Assembly (NCBI GenBank): GCA_947471745.1
Contig: CANJKZ010000777.1
Span: forward strand, 62,001 to 126,000
Reading direction: 5' to 3'
Length of the DNA stretch: 64,000 bases
Origin: Closterium sp. Naga37s-1
Taxonomy: Eukaryota > Streptophyta > Zygnematophyceae > Desmidiales > Closteriaceae
Shown: one piece after another, positions 23,501 to 32,925 of the stretch
Numbering within the stretch: position 1 is the stretch's first letter
How the letters are laid out: each line of letters starts with the position of its first letter
The notes under the pieces: model-generated
Seen by the model: the letters and a program-made list of their open reading frames with translations, nothing else
What the model was told of the DNA's origin: nothing
The model's database searches: none
Position numbers and translations under genes: made by a program

Positions 23501-26500
23501 TGTCTTGTGTTACTCCCCATGCACCATGTCTTTCGTTATTCACCCGACACCATGCATGCACCATGTACTGTGCACTGCCTCTCACATGACCATCACCATG
23601 TTTTGTGTATTCCCACCATCGACCCTCATGTCCCATGTGTTGTAACCCATGTCCCACGCCCTGTAACCATGTGGTATAGACCGTGCACCACACATCGCAT
23701 CACATTCTCTATGGCGCTTTCCATGCCATCCATGCTATGCCATGCCATCCATGCCATGCCATGCCATGCCATCCATGCCATGCCATGCCATATCATGCCA
23801 CATCCCTCCCCACGCCACCAGGTACATGGATCGCAACCACATGGTAGGGGAGATCCCTCCAGGCCTCTTGCTCTCGCCCACCATCATTGAGCTGTGAGCA
23901 CGTCTACTTCTGAGGGATCTACTCTTTTTAATCTTTCTCCTCCACTGCTGCTCGCTGGAGATGTCTCAAGAACCACATGGTGGGGGACATCCCTCCTCCA
24001 GGCCTCTTGCTCTCGCCCACCATCATTGAGCTGTGAGCACGCTGTCTGTCTGCCACGTGGCATGCTTGCCATGACGCCAGCTGGCATGGCATTGTGACAT
24101 GGCATGTGGAGATTTGAAGGGCGATGCGATTGACTGATGCTATGATGACAGTGCATGTGCTGCTGCCATGGGAACAGCATGGCACGAGAGTGCGTATGCT
24201 GCCATGAAAAAAGCAAGGCATCACAGTGCCGATGCTGCCAGTGAAACATCAGTCGCCATGATACTCAATGCAACTGCTGTGCGCTCTCCGTGTGTCCCTC
24301 TGCGCTCTCCGTGTGTCCCTCTGCGCTCTCCGTGTGTCCCTCTGCGCTCTCCGTGTGTCCCTCTGCGCTCTCCGTGTGTTCCTCTGCGCTCTCCGTGTGT
24401 CCCTCTGCGTGTTCTCTCTCCACCTCAATATGCCTGCAGCTCCTTCGCGTACAACAAATTGCAGGGCTCGCTTCCACCCCACCTCAGCACAAGCTCCTCC
24501 CTTTCTATGCTGTAACCATCCATTACCACGCCAGTCAGCGCATCACCAGTTACCGCGTCACCATGTTCCCATGTCATCATGTTACCACAATTTCGAACCG
24601 CTGTTTGGCAATGCTTTCCAGTTTCTGGTTGACAAAAACTTCCTCGTATGTTGTGCTTTTTCCCACCACATTTGACACCCTTCCCATCCTCCAGCCCCCA
24701 CCCCCCTTTCCTGGCCCCACCTCACTCTCCCACATTACAGCAGCGAGCTGATTGCTGCCACAACTTGAGGCCACATGCTCCGCCTCTCTCCTCTCTGCCC
24801 CTTCCATCTGCTCTACCCACCACGACTGCAGCAAGCTAGAGGGCAACAGCCTGTCAGGGCCCCTTCCAGACTTCAACGCCTGGCGCAATACCACGCTCAA
24901 TGCTCTGTATGCCCTCACTGCCCTGTATGCCCTCACTGCCCTGTATGCCCTCACTGCCCTGTATGCCCGGGCCATTTTTTAAATATCTCAGAAGCCATTC
25001 AATGCTCTGTTCGCCTCACTGCCTTTTGACTCGTATCAAAAATCCTTTCTGTGCTGTGTGCGCTCGGCCTCACCGCTTGTCTTTTACAGCTTGGAAGTCT
25101 GTCTGTCGGAACAGCATGACCGCGTGCCTAACTCCCTGAAATCCTTCCATCTCGCATCCCATCCCATCACCCTCAATCAGAGGCAGCTCCCTTTGCTCCT
25201 CACCCTCGGTCTTGCTCCCGTTCCCCTGACTTTTTTATGTTGCCCGTTCTTTGTCAGAGAAAACCTCTTTGCTCACCCTCTCTCCTACCTCTCTCCTCAC
25301 TCTCGTTTCGCCTGGTTCCCCCCCGCACCTCCCGCATGTGCAGGTACCTTGGATTCAACAACCTCACGGGTCCCATACCCGATTCCATCAGTGTTCTCAC
25401 CTCCCTCTACACCCTGTACGCACTCCCTACACCCTACACACACTCTACACACCCTTCTCTGCAAACCCCCTTCCTTCACCACTCTCTGCCACCCTACTCG
25501 CTTCGTTCTCATCCTTGCTTTGGGTTCTCTCTCTCTCTCTGCATTTACCCTGAACCCTCCACCACACTCCCTCTCCCCTGCCCTTCCTCTCTCCATGCAG
25601 CACTCTGCAGGGCAACCAGCTATCGGGCTCCCTCCCCTCAGGCCTTGCAGCCGTCAAAAAGCTCAACGTGCTGTGAGTGAGGGTGATAGGGACCCGTTCA
25701 CGGAGTGTAAGTTGGTCATGGAATGGGTGATAGGTTCTGCAAGTCCTCTCCCTCGCCTTAACATAATTTGCAGCGTTGCAAATCTCGTAGACTAGACTCG
25801 ACCAGTACACACAACTCAGTAACACTTACGAGATGTTGAGGTAACCTTGCTTCATCATGGCCCCTGTCAGTCGGTCAGTCACCCACACATGTTACTCCCT
25901 TCCCTTGAGGTTCCAACCGCATCCATGCTTTCTCAAGGAGTCTGTACATGGTTGTCCTTTTCCATCTTGTCCCCTGCTTCTCTTACCGTCCTTCTCCCAT
26001 CATCTCCTTCCCCTCTCGCCCTCTCCCCTCACCTCTCCTGCCCTCGGCTCGTGGCCCTCGACTCGACCCCACAGGTGGATGGCAGACAACGCTCTCTCGG
26101 GCCCACTCCCCGAGTTCCTGGGGCAACTCAATGCCACCGTTCAGCTGTGAGCCTTCCCAACCTCCACCCTCCCCAACCTCCACCCTCCCCAACCTCCACC
26201 CTCCCTAACCTCCACCCTCCCAACCTCCACCCTCCCCAACCTCCACCCTCCCCAACCTCCACCCTCCCCAACCTCCACCCTCCCTAACCTCCACCCTCCC
26301 AACCTCCACCCTCCCCAACCTCCACCACCCCTACTTCCCCCCCGTCCCCCCCCCCTCCCGTTCCTGCTCCCTCCTGGTTCACGGGATGTGTGCTGTCACT
26401 GCTGTGCCTTCCCCGTTTGGGCCAGGGCATGCCGTCTGTCTGCCTTCTACCATGTATCTCGTGTCAACTCAATCTCTACCCCATGCTTACCCATGCTCCC

Positions 26501-29500
26501 CCCATGCCTACGGCATGTCTGCCACAGCCTCTTGGACGGCAATGCGTTTGAGGGGCAGTTGCCTGCAGCCATCTGCAACCTCACGGCATTAGAGGCCATG
26601 TGAGTTCAGTTAGAGTCAATGTGAGTGTGAGTGTCAATACGAAAGAGAGGCTCCAAGCTTGTATATGGCTGATTCACACACAGTGTTGCTTCGCTGGGGG
26701 GTGTGAGAGAGGGGCCCAAGGCATGACTCCTTGGCTTTTAAGCATGTGAGTGTTGCTTACGTCCAGATGATGAGCATAGGTGCATGCATGGGCGTGTGAA
26801 TTGATGGACCACAGATTTGCATTGCTTTACCTTGGTTGTCGATGCCTCAAGCATCTATCCAGCTTGTGTGCAGCGCATGTAGCTTCTCGTGTCTTTGTAA
26901 CGCTGCGGATGTGCACATGGCATGTACATGCACCTGCGTGGGTATGTGTTCACATGTTTGTGTTCACTTGTGTGTGTTCACATGCATGTGATTACTTGTG
27001 TCGGTGTGTGTGCTCTACATGTTACAGTGGGTTGAGCAACAATGGTCTCTACGGCAGCTTCCCTACCTGCTTGTTCAACTTCCCTGCCCTCAACTACGTG
27101 TGAGCATTCAACTACATGTGAGCACTCAACTACGTGTGAGCACTCAACTACGTGTGAGCCCTCAATAATGTGTGAACCTGCGTCACTCCATTCAAACCCT
27201 TATCCACCGCATGTCACCCTATTCTCCTCAAGCCATCCCTTCCGTCGATGCATCTCTCTCCCCGCTCCAACTCCCCCCATTTTACTCCCCCTTTCCCTCA
27301 TTCCCCCAGCCACATGAGCAACAACTCGTGCTTTGGCCCTATCAACCTCGACTTTGTCGGCATGACCCCACTACAGCGACATGAGCAACAACTCCTTCTA
27401 CGGCCCAATCAGCATGGACTTTGTCAGCATGGTCCCCAAGCTTGACGGACCTTATTCCCCCATCAATGCCACACTCCCCGTCCCCCTCCCCTCCCTCCCA
27501 CCCCCCCCACTACAGCGACATGAGCAACAACTCCTTCTACGGCCCAATCAACATGGACTTTGTCGGCATGGTCCCCAAGCCCACCAGCGGCTACACCAAG
27601 CCAGCCGTCATCAACCTCGCGAACAATTACTTTTATGGCGACCCTGTCGTGTACGCGGGGGGCTTTAAGGCATGCCCCACCCCACGCATCACCCGAATCA
27701 ACATGTCTGATCTTAATAGTCTAGGGGATAGCGCAGGGGGGAGCAAGCGCAGCGACTCCCAGTCGATGAAAGAGGCTGTGCAGTGTGTGGCGGCGTACGC
27801 TACAGTGCAGGCGAGCTATAAGGGGAATTGCCTGTCGGTGAACAGGCAGGCGAAGTGCTCTGTGACGGAGGTGCAAAGGGATGCACAGGAGTGCGCGGCG
27901 TTCTGCAGTGTGACGGACCTGGGCCCGTGCAATGGGAGGGGGGCGTGTGTGCCGCCTTCACAGGGGGATACTGGCGGCGCGTTCAAGTGCAGGTGTGAGG
28001 CGCCCTACGTCACTGTCACTGTTGACAACAGCTCCACCTGTGCCTTCCCCACTGAGAGTGAGTGAAGTTATAAGTTGAAAGTAAACAGGGAAAAGGTCGG
28101 GGTGCAACTCATGATTCATGGGCAGATGAGGTGAGTTGAGGTGCTCGTGTCAGGCGCCCTGCGTCACTGTCACCGTTGACAACGGCTCCACCTGTGCCTT
28201 CCCCACTGAGAGTGAGTGAAGTTATAAGTTGAAAGTAAACAGGGAAAAGGTCGGGGTGCAACTCATGATTCATGGGCAGATGAGGTGAGTTGAGGTGCTC
28301 GTGTCAGGCGCCCTGCGTCACTGTCACCGTTGACAACGGCTCCACCTGTGCCTTCCCCACTGAGAGTGAGTGAAGTTATAAGTTGAAAGTAAACAGGGAA
28401 AAGGTCGGGGTGCAACTCATGATTCATGGGCAGATGAGGTGAGTTGAGGTGCTCGTGTCAGGCGCCCTGCGTCACTGTCACCGTTGACAACGGCTCCACC
28501 TGTGCCTTCCCCACTGAGAGTGAGTGAATTTATAAGTTGAAAGTAAACAGGGAAAAGGTCGGGGTGCAACTCATGATTCATGGGCAGATGAGGTGAGTTG
28601 AGGTGCTCGTGTCAGGCGCCCTGCGTCACTGTCACCGTTGACAACTGCTCCACCTGTGCCTTCCCCACTGAGAGTGAGTGAAGTTATAAGTTGAAAGTAA
28701 ACAGGGAAAAGGTCGGGGTGCAACTCATGATTCATGGGCAGATGAGGTGAGTTGAGGTGCTCGTGTCAGGCGCCCTGCGTCACTGTCACCGTTGACAACG
28801 GCTCCACCTGTGCCTTCCCCACTGAGAGTGAGTGAAGTTATAAGTTGAAAGTAAACAGGGAAAAGGTCGGGGTGCAACTCATGATTCATGGGCAGATGAG
28901 GTGAGTTGAGGTGCTCGTGTCAGGCGCCCTGCGTCACTGTCACCGTTGACAACGGCTCCACCTGCGCGTTCCCTACTAAGAGTGAGTGATTAGTTCATAG
29001 TAACCAGGAAAAAGTTAGTTGGCAATCCATGGGTCACAGGGCAATTCAGGTGAGTTGAAGTGCTCGTGTGAGGCGCGCCCTACGTCACTGAGAGTGAGTG
29101 AAGACTCATAAGAAGTTGAACTCAACTAGGAGGAAGTCAAAAAGCAATCCATGGGTCACTGGGCAGTTCACGTGGGTTGAGGTGGGTTCAGGTGTGTGAG
29201 GCGCCATACGTCTCTGTCACTCTTGCCAATGCCTCCACCTGCACCTTTTCCACCAAGGGCGAATAATCAGCTCAAAGTAAGCAGGGAATAATCACCACCG
29301 AAAGTGCCAAGGCACATCAGTTCTGCTCTTCTTGCCTTCATGCTCCTCAACTCACGTCCTTCAACTCACGTCCTTCAACTCACGTCCTTCAACTCACGTC
29401 CTTCAACTCACGTCCTTCAACTCACGTCCTGCAAACTCCCTCGCTTTCGCACCCGTGCCCTCGTGCCCTCGCCCCCTTGGCCTTGCCCTCCCCTGCCCCA

Positions 29501-31997
29501 CAGTAACCTCGTCCTCAATCCCCATGATAGGCATCGTGGGTCTCAGCTGCCTGCTGGGCATTGCTCTGCTCTGCTTGCCGTCACTCACCTCTCAACACGT
29601 GTTTTTCCCATGGGGGTCGCTCTGTTTTTCCACTTCCCCTGCCCCACAGCAACCTCGTCCTCGATCCCCATGACAGGCATCGTGGGTCTCAGCTGCCTGC
29701 TGGGAATCGCGCTGCTGGCGTCCGTGCTCTGCCTGCTGCTGCGGCCCAAGAAGAAGAGTAAGTTCCTCCGCTCCACACCGCCTTTCAAAAGTGTCTATGC
29801 ATCGCCCGTTTGCTTACAGAGTTCAATGAATACATCGCATCCCTTCTCCACATGATCTCTGCCTGTACCCTCCTCTTCTTCTCCCCACGGCGGTGGACGT
29901 GTGCCAGGTGCTCTCAACCCCGGCCTCTTCTCTCCCCCTCCCACCCTCTCTCTCCTCCCAGAGCGATGGAGCGACCTGGACGTGTGTCAGCAGTTTTCGA
30001 TGGCAACGATGCGCAAGGCCACCAACGACTGGGCAGAGGAGAACGTGCTGGGCGAGGGGGGCTTCGCTGTCGTGTACAAGGGCGTCAACCCTGCCACGGG
30101 GCAGCTCTGGGCTGTCAAGCGCATCACCCTCATGTCAAATGACTTTGAAACGGAGGTGAGTAGGCCTGTAACGAGTACAGAACGGAACCCTGGGCTGGCT
30201 AGGAGACTGGCACCTGTTCTTCTCGCGAGTCAGGTTCTCTTCTTGCCTTGGCTCCTCATTGCTGGCAAGTCTGCACCACAACAGCCTGGTCGTGCAACAA
30301 CCACCATTGTTATTTCTTCTTTGCGTCTTTGAGCCCTCAATGTTTGTGCTCCTCAACTCTTCCCCAGGTGCGCGCAATGGCGAGCCTACATCACGCCAAC
30401 CTGGTGCGGCTGCTAGGGTTCTGTCATGACATGGATATGGAGAGTGGCAAGCAGGAGCAGATCCTCTCATCCCTCCGTGCTTGTGCCTTAACCCACGTGC
30501 TTGTGCCCTTCACCTCCTCCCCAGGTGCGGGCGATGGCGAGTCTGCATCATGCCAACCTGGTGCGGCTGCTAGGGTTCTGTCACGACATGGACATGGAGA
30601 GTGGCAAGCAGGAGCAGATCCTCGTCTACGAGTTTGTCGAGCATGGGGACCTCTCCTTCCACCTCTTCAAGACACAGAGTGAGTGTGTGACTCTTCCGGT
30701 GCCACCTACAGTCCTTACTTCCACCTCCACAGCATCTGAACCAGGCTCTGCTACGGTCCACCCACCCCACCCTCTCCACTCTCTCTGTCCACTTCTTCCC
30801 CCCCACCCCACCGTCTGTCCCCAGAGCCACTCACGCTGAGGCAGCGGTTGAAGCTGGCGGTGGGGGCAGCGGAGGGGTTGGCATATCTGCACGGCTTTGA
30901 GAATCCCATCATTCACCGCGACATCAAGCCCGCCAACATCCTCGTCGGGGACAACCTCACTGTGAGCCGTTCGAGCCTTCCTTCCTTTGCCCACACCTCA
31001 CTGCAAAACAGGCCAGTTGTGCCTTGCCTTTCCCGCACCTCACTGTTAGCTGCTCCCCACCTCTGCTTTCCCCCCTCTATCCCACCCGCTCAGGCCAAGG
31101 TAGCGGACTTTGGGCTGCTGAGGAAGCTCAAGTTTGGAGAGGGCGAGGGGCGGGCGACCAAGGTGGCGGGCACGCCGGGGTACGTGGATCCGGACTACAA
31201 TCGCACGGAGCTGGTTACCACCAAGAGCGACGTCTACAGCTTCGGCGTCGTGCTGCTGGAAATGCTCAGCGGGCGCCGGGTCACTGTGGAGGGTGGCACG
31301 CACATTGGCAAATGGGTGCGTACTGGAGATACTCAGTGTGCACCGCATTGCGCAACACACCCGCAGCGTTTGTGCTTATTTCTGTTTCCGTGGTTTGTCC
31401 TGATGACTTTGGATCGTGTCTTGCGCTTCAGTGTGCGGTGCACAATGCACATGTGTTACCCTTCGGTTCCCATTTCGTGAAATGTGTGTTTCTTTCGCGC
31501 AGGCGACCACGCTGGTGCAGAGCTACTCGCTCGAGGAGCTCAAGGACCGTCGGATGGACGCCTCAGAGGATGCCGTCGTCGAACTCGCAGATCTGGCCCT
31601 TGATTGCATCAAGATGCCCGGGATCCGACGGCCGGAAATGAAGGACGTGGTGAGGCGGCTGGATGCGATGCTGACGGTTCACACGGTGGAGGAGGAAGAC
31701 GAGAACGTGGTTGGGGATCTCTTCTCAGCGTTCTCCGTTGGTTCGGCTGGCGAGGCTGGTTCGGCAGGCATTGGCGGTTCGGCAGGCACGTTTGGTTCAA
31801 CCACCACAGGTGGTTCGGCAACCACGATTGGTTCGGCAGGCGTGCCTGTGTCTGGGTCTAATGCTACAGGCGCGCCAAGCCAAAGGGATGAGCGGTACAG
31901 TGAAATCGTCGTGGAGAGGGAAGATGAATTTAAACGGCATTCCTTGGAAAGTGCATCGCAGAGCTACATCAGCGTGAGACAGCCCGTCGGCAGATGA
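14591..31997 (+). CDS. LRR receptor-like kinase, 36 exons
   Basis: Predicted ~1,403-residue plasma-membrane receptor-like Ser/Thr kinase. Exons: 14591-14867, 15078-15198, 15524-15595, 15972-16046, 16357-16428, 16786-16857, 17016-17087, 17508-17588, 17733-17813, 18086-18157, 18346-18414, 18981-19058, 19379-19450, 19934-20005, 20213-20278, 21021-21092, 21416-21487, 21920-21988, 22224-22295, 22806-22877, 23260-23331, 23822-23893, 24440-24511, 24832-24906, 25344-25415, 25601-25672, 26075-26146, 26528-26599, 27028-27099, 27516-28057, 29650-29757, 29962-30155, 30525-30678, 30825-30961, 31094-31315, 31503-31997. Signal peptide about 1-47; LRR N-cap (QWPGVTCDAQGRVTAL) in exon 2; 27 consecutive ~72-nt phase-2 exons each encode one LRR; exon 30 adds a partial LRR and a Cys-rich EGF-like segment. 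Exon 31 is the transmembrane helix followed by RPKKK. The kinase has GEGGFAVVYKG, AVK, HRDIKPAN (RD type), DFG and GTPGYVDPDY, so it should be catalytic. The tail is Gly/Ser/Ala-rich. Exon 1 and its donor are the least certain. Ligand and subfamily are unknown. Confidence 0.9.
17335..17391 (+). pseudogene. Decayed copy of LRR exon 8
   Basis: After a good acceptor (CCAG at 17,331-17,334) lies a diverged copy of the real exon 8 (17,508-17,588). It meets a stop within nine codons in the phase required and lacks the last part and donor. A long C-run (about 17,449-17,492) separates the two. It is an exon duplicate lost to splicing. Confidence 0.8.
18700..18900 (+). pseudogene. Two decayed copies of LRR exon 12
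   Basis: The start of exon 12 (18,981-19,058; encoded DVTHEANLRTGAVPQDLS) recurs at about 18,700-18,750 and 18,845-18,895, together with flanking pyrimidine tract and, in the second copy, a CACAG acceptor. Spacing is ~130-140 bp. Neither copy has the exon end and donor, so they act as intron sequence. Confidence 0.8.
19583..19812 (+). repeat. 19-bp minisatellite in receptor-kinase intron
   Basis: About twelve copies of ATCCACATCGCCACTGTTC, the last two diverged. Intronic. Confidence 0.95.
20279..20728 (+). repeat. 44-bp minisatellite starting at a 5' splice site
   Basis: About ten near-identical 44-bp units, each opening with GAGTGCTCACGGCTGCGCCC. The first unit begins at the donor (GTGAGTGCTCAC) of exon 15, so the array starts exactly at the exon-intron junction. 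Confidence 0.95.
21555..21620 (+). pseudogene. Decayed copy of LRR exon 17 end plus donor
   Basis: Text matching the last ~45 nt of exon 17 (21,416-21,487) and its donor GT recurs here with several substitutions and a short deletion. There is no acceptor or exon start. Confidence 0.75.
22878..22970 (+). repeat. 22-bp minisatellite locked to exon 20 boundary
   Basis: Four units, each opening GTACGCCTCCTCCATCGCTC. Each unit ends GCTCAT, identical to the last six bases of exon 20, and is followed by the same GTACGC donor, so every unit recreates the exon-intron junction. Confidence 0.85.
23005..23145 (+). repeat. 29-bp minisatellite
   Basis: About five copies of a 29-bp unit opening ACTTGCTGCATCTCACATTG, in the intron before LRR exon 21. 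Confidence 0.9.
23375..23530 (+). repeat. ~25-bp minisatellite
   Basis: About six copies of a unit containing TTACTCCCCATGCACCATGT, in the intron after LRR exon 21. Confidence 0.85.
23955..24045 (+). pseudogene. Decayed copy of LRR exon 22 plus donor
   Basis: Repeats most of exon 22 (23,822-23,893), including CTCTCGCCCACCATCATTGA and the GTGAGCACG donor, ~141 bp downstream of the original. It has a 3-bp gain and a lost start and acceptor, so it should stay intronic. Confidence 0.85.
24281..24413 (+). repeat. 21-bp minisatellite
   Basis: About six copies of CTCTGCGCTCTCCGTGTGTC plus one base, in the intron before LRR exon 23. Confidence 0.9.
24907..24970 (+). repeat. 18-bp minisatellite locked to exon 24 donor
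   Basis: About three and a half copies of GTATGCCCTCACTGCCCT. The first begins at the donor GTATGC of exon 24 and each unit restores a GTATGC donor. Confidence 0.85.
26153..26330 (+). repeat. ~16-bp minisatellite (CCAACCTCCACCCTCC)
   Basis: About eleven imperfect copies in the intron after LRR exon 27. Pyrimidine-rich on this strand. Confidence 0.9.
27089..27175 (+). repeat. 18-bp minisatellite spanning exon 29 boundary
   Basis: The last 11 coding bases of exon 29 plus its donor form unit one of an 18-bp array (CTCAACTACGTGTGAGCA). Four further, increasingly diverged units follow in the intron, each with the same junction. Confidence 0.85.
27310..27442 (+). pseudogene. Two decayed copies of the start of exon 30
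   Basis: Acceptor-led copies of the exon 30 start (encoded DMSNNSFYGPINMDFVG) lie at 27,310-27,375 and 27,377-27,441 before the real exon at 27,516. They diverge from it after ~65 bp. The 27,377 copy has a sound acceptor and could compete in splicing, but its downstream frame lacks the Cys-rich region. Confidence 0.8.
28058..28981 (+). repeat. 154-bp tandem array repeating exon 30 end and donor
   Basis: Six copies of a 154-bp unit made of intron start, then the last ~55 bp of exon 30 (encoded TVDNSSTCAFPTE in the original) and its GAGA|GTGAGT donor; two more diverged copies follow to about 29,265. Junctions fall at 28,057, 28,211, 28,365, 28,519, 28,673, 28,827 and 28,981. The possible acceptor in each unit (GTGTCAG|GCG) is phase-incompatible with exon 30's phase-1 end, so serial inclusion would shift the frame. 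Confidence 0.9.
29345..29580 (+). repeat. 14-bp minisatellite and decayed copy of transmembrane exon 31
   Basis: About seven copies of CTCACGTCCTTCAA lie at 29,345-29,430. An acceptor-led copy of the first ~70 bp of exon 31 follows at 29,504-29,580; it loses the second half of the membrane helix and the donor. The real exon is 29,650-29,757. Confidence 0.8.
30368..30463 (+). pseudogene. Duplicate of first two thirds of kinase exon 33
   Basis: Acceptor CCCCAG plus ~96 nt nearly identical to exon 33 (30,525-30,678), encoding the same VRAMASLHHANLVRLLGFCH segment with only silent-type changes seen. It ends at the CAGATCCTC point and has no donor. Very recent by its low divergence. Confidence 0.85.
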
Positions 31998-32925
31998 GAG
32001 ATTGACGCTGCAGCTACACGCGAGGCGAAGCGGATGCAAGGCGCGCTCCTGCTTAGGCGACAGGAGCAAAAAAGAAATTTGGAAATTAGGTCTGCAAGTC
32101 AAGTCGCGAATGATGATTTTTTCCATGGGGGACAATTCTCAGAGTAACTAGGAGCCTGAGCTGAGCCCATGAATCCTGTTCTGGTGTGAAGTTGCTGCTA
32201 AAACAGGTCGCAGGGGTACGATGAGAAGTGGGCTGGGCAAGATGGGGAAACGACGACGTTCGTCAGCTAGTCGCCCTGAAGGTCGCATGGATTTCGGCAG
32301 TGGCGAAACTTCGATGGTGTAACAGGATTCCACTCACAGCAATTTGGATTTGTGAAAAAACGACCAGATTGGACCCTGGCTCTTCGTGTTTGCACCGCAT
32401 TCAACCCCGAAGCACTGTCATGCTTAGATCCAACCTGCCTGATCCATCTCCCAGTATCTACCACCAGCGCCACCAGCATGGTGAGGTGAGGGACTAATTA
32501 TTTTCGCAAGCCAACGCATCTGGGCTTCGCACGACAGGAAGCGTAGGCTAGAATCGTTCTGGATAGATAGTATTGATACTAACAGGTGCGCTGCGAGGAC
32601 AGTTGTGCAACGGATTCCGGTTGTTTTTTCATCCCTCCACCACAATAGCATGGATTTCTTATTTATATACCACGGGCTCACCAGATCAGGCTGGACGCAT
32701 TAGCGTTGATAACGAGACACCCTAGTAGAGATGCTCGGTGTGCTGTTGAAATTAATGATTACCACCCACGTAACCCTGATTCACCTTGATTCACTGCAGT
32801 CTCCCAATCGGCGAGTTCATTCTTCCTCATGCAGCCGTCTCAGCATTCCTTATTCGCAGTTTTCTCGCCATTTGGCCAATGTCGCTGGTAACCAGGTGTT
32901 ACCCCTGGTTCGTCGGACACTTGCC
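31998..32925. other. Intergenic region
   Basis: Between two same-strand genes, with lower GC than its surroundings. A TTTATATA element near 32,659-32,666 could be a TATA box for the downstream gene, ~260 bp before its ATG; this is weak. No gene seen. Confidence 0.4.
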
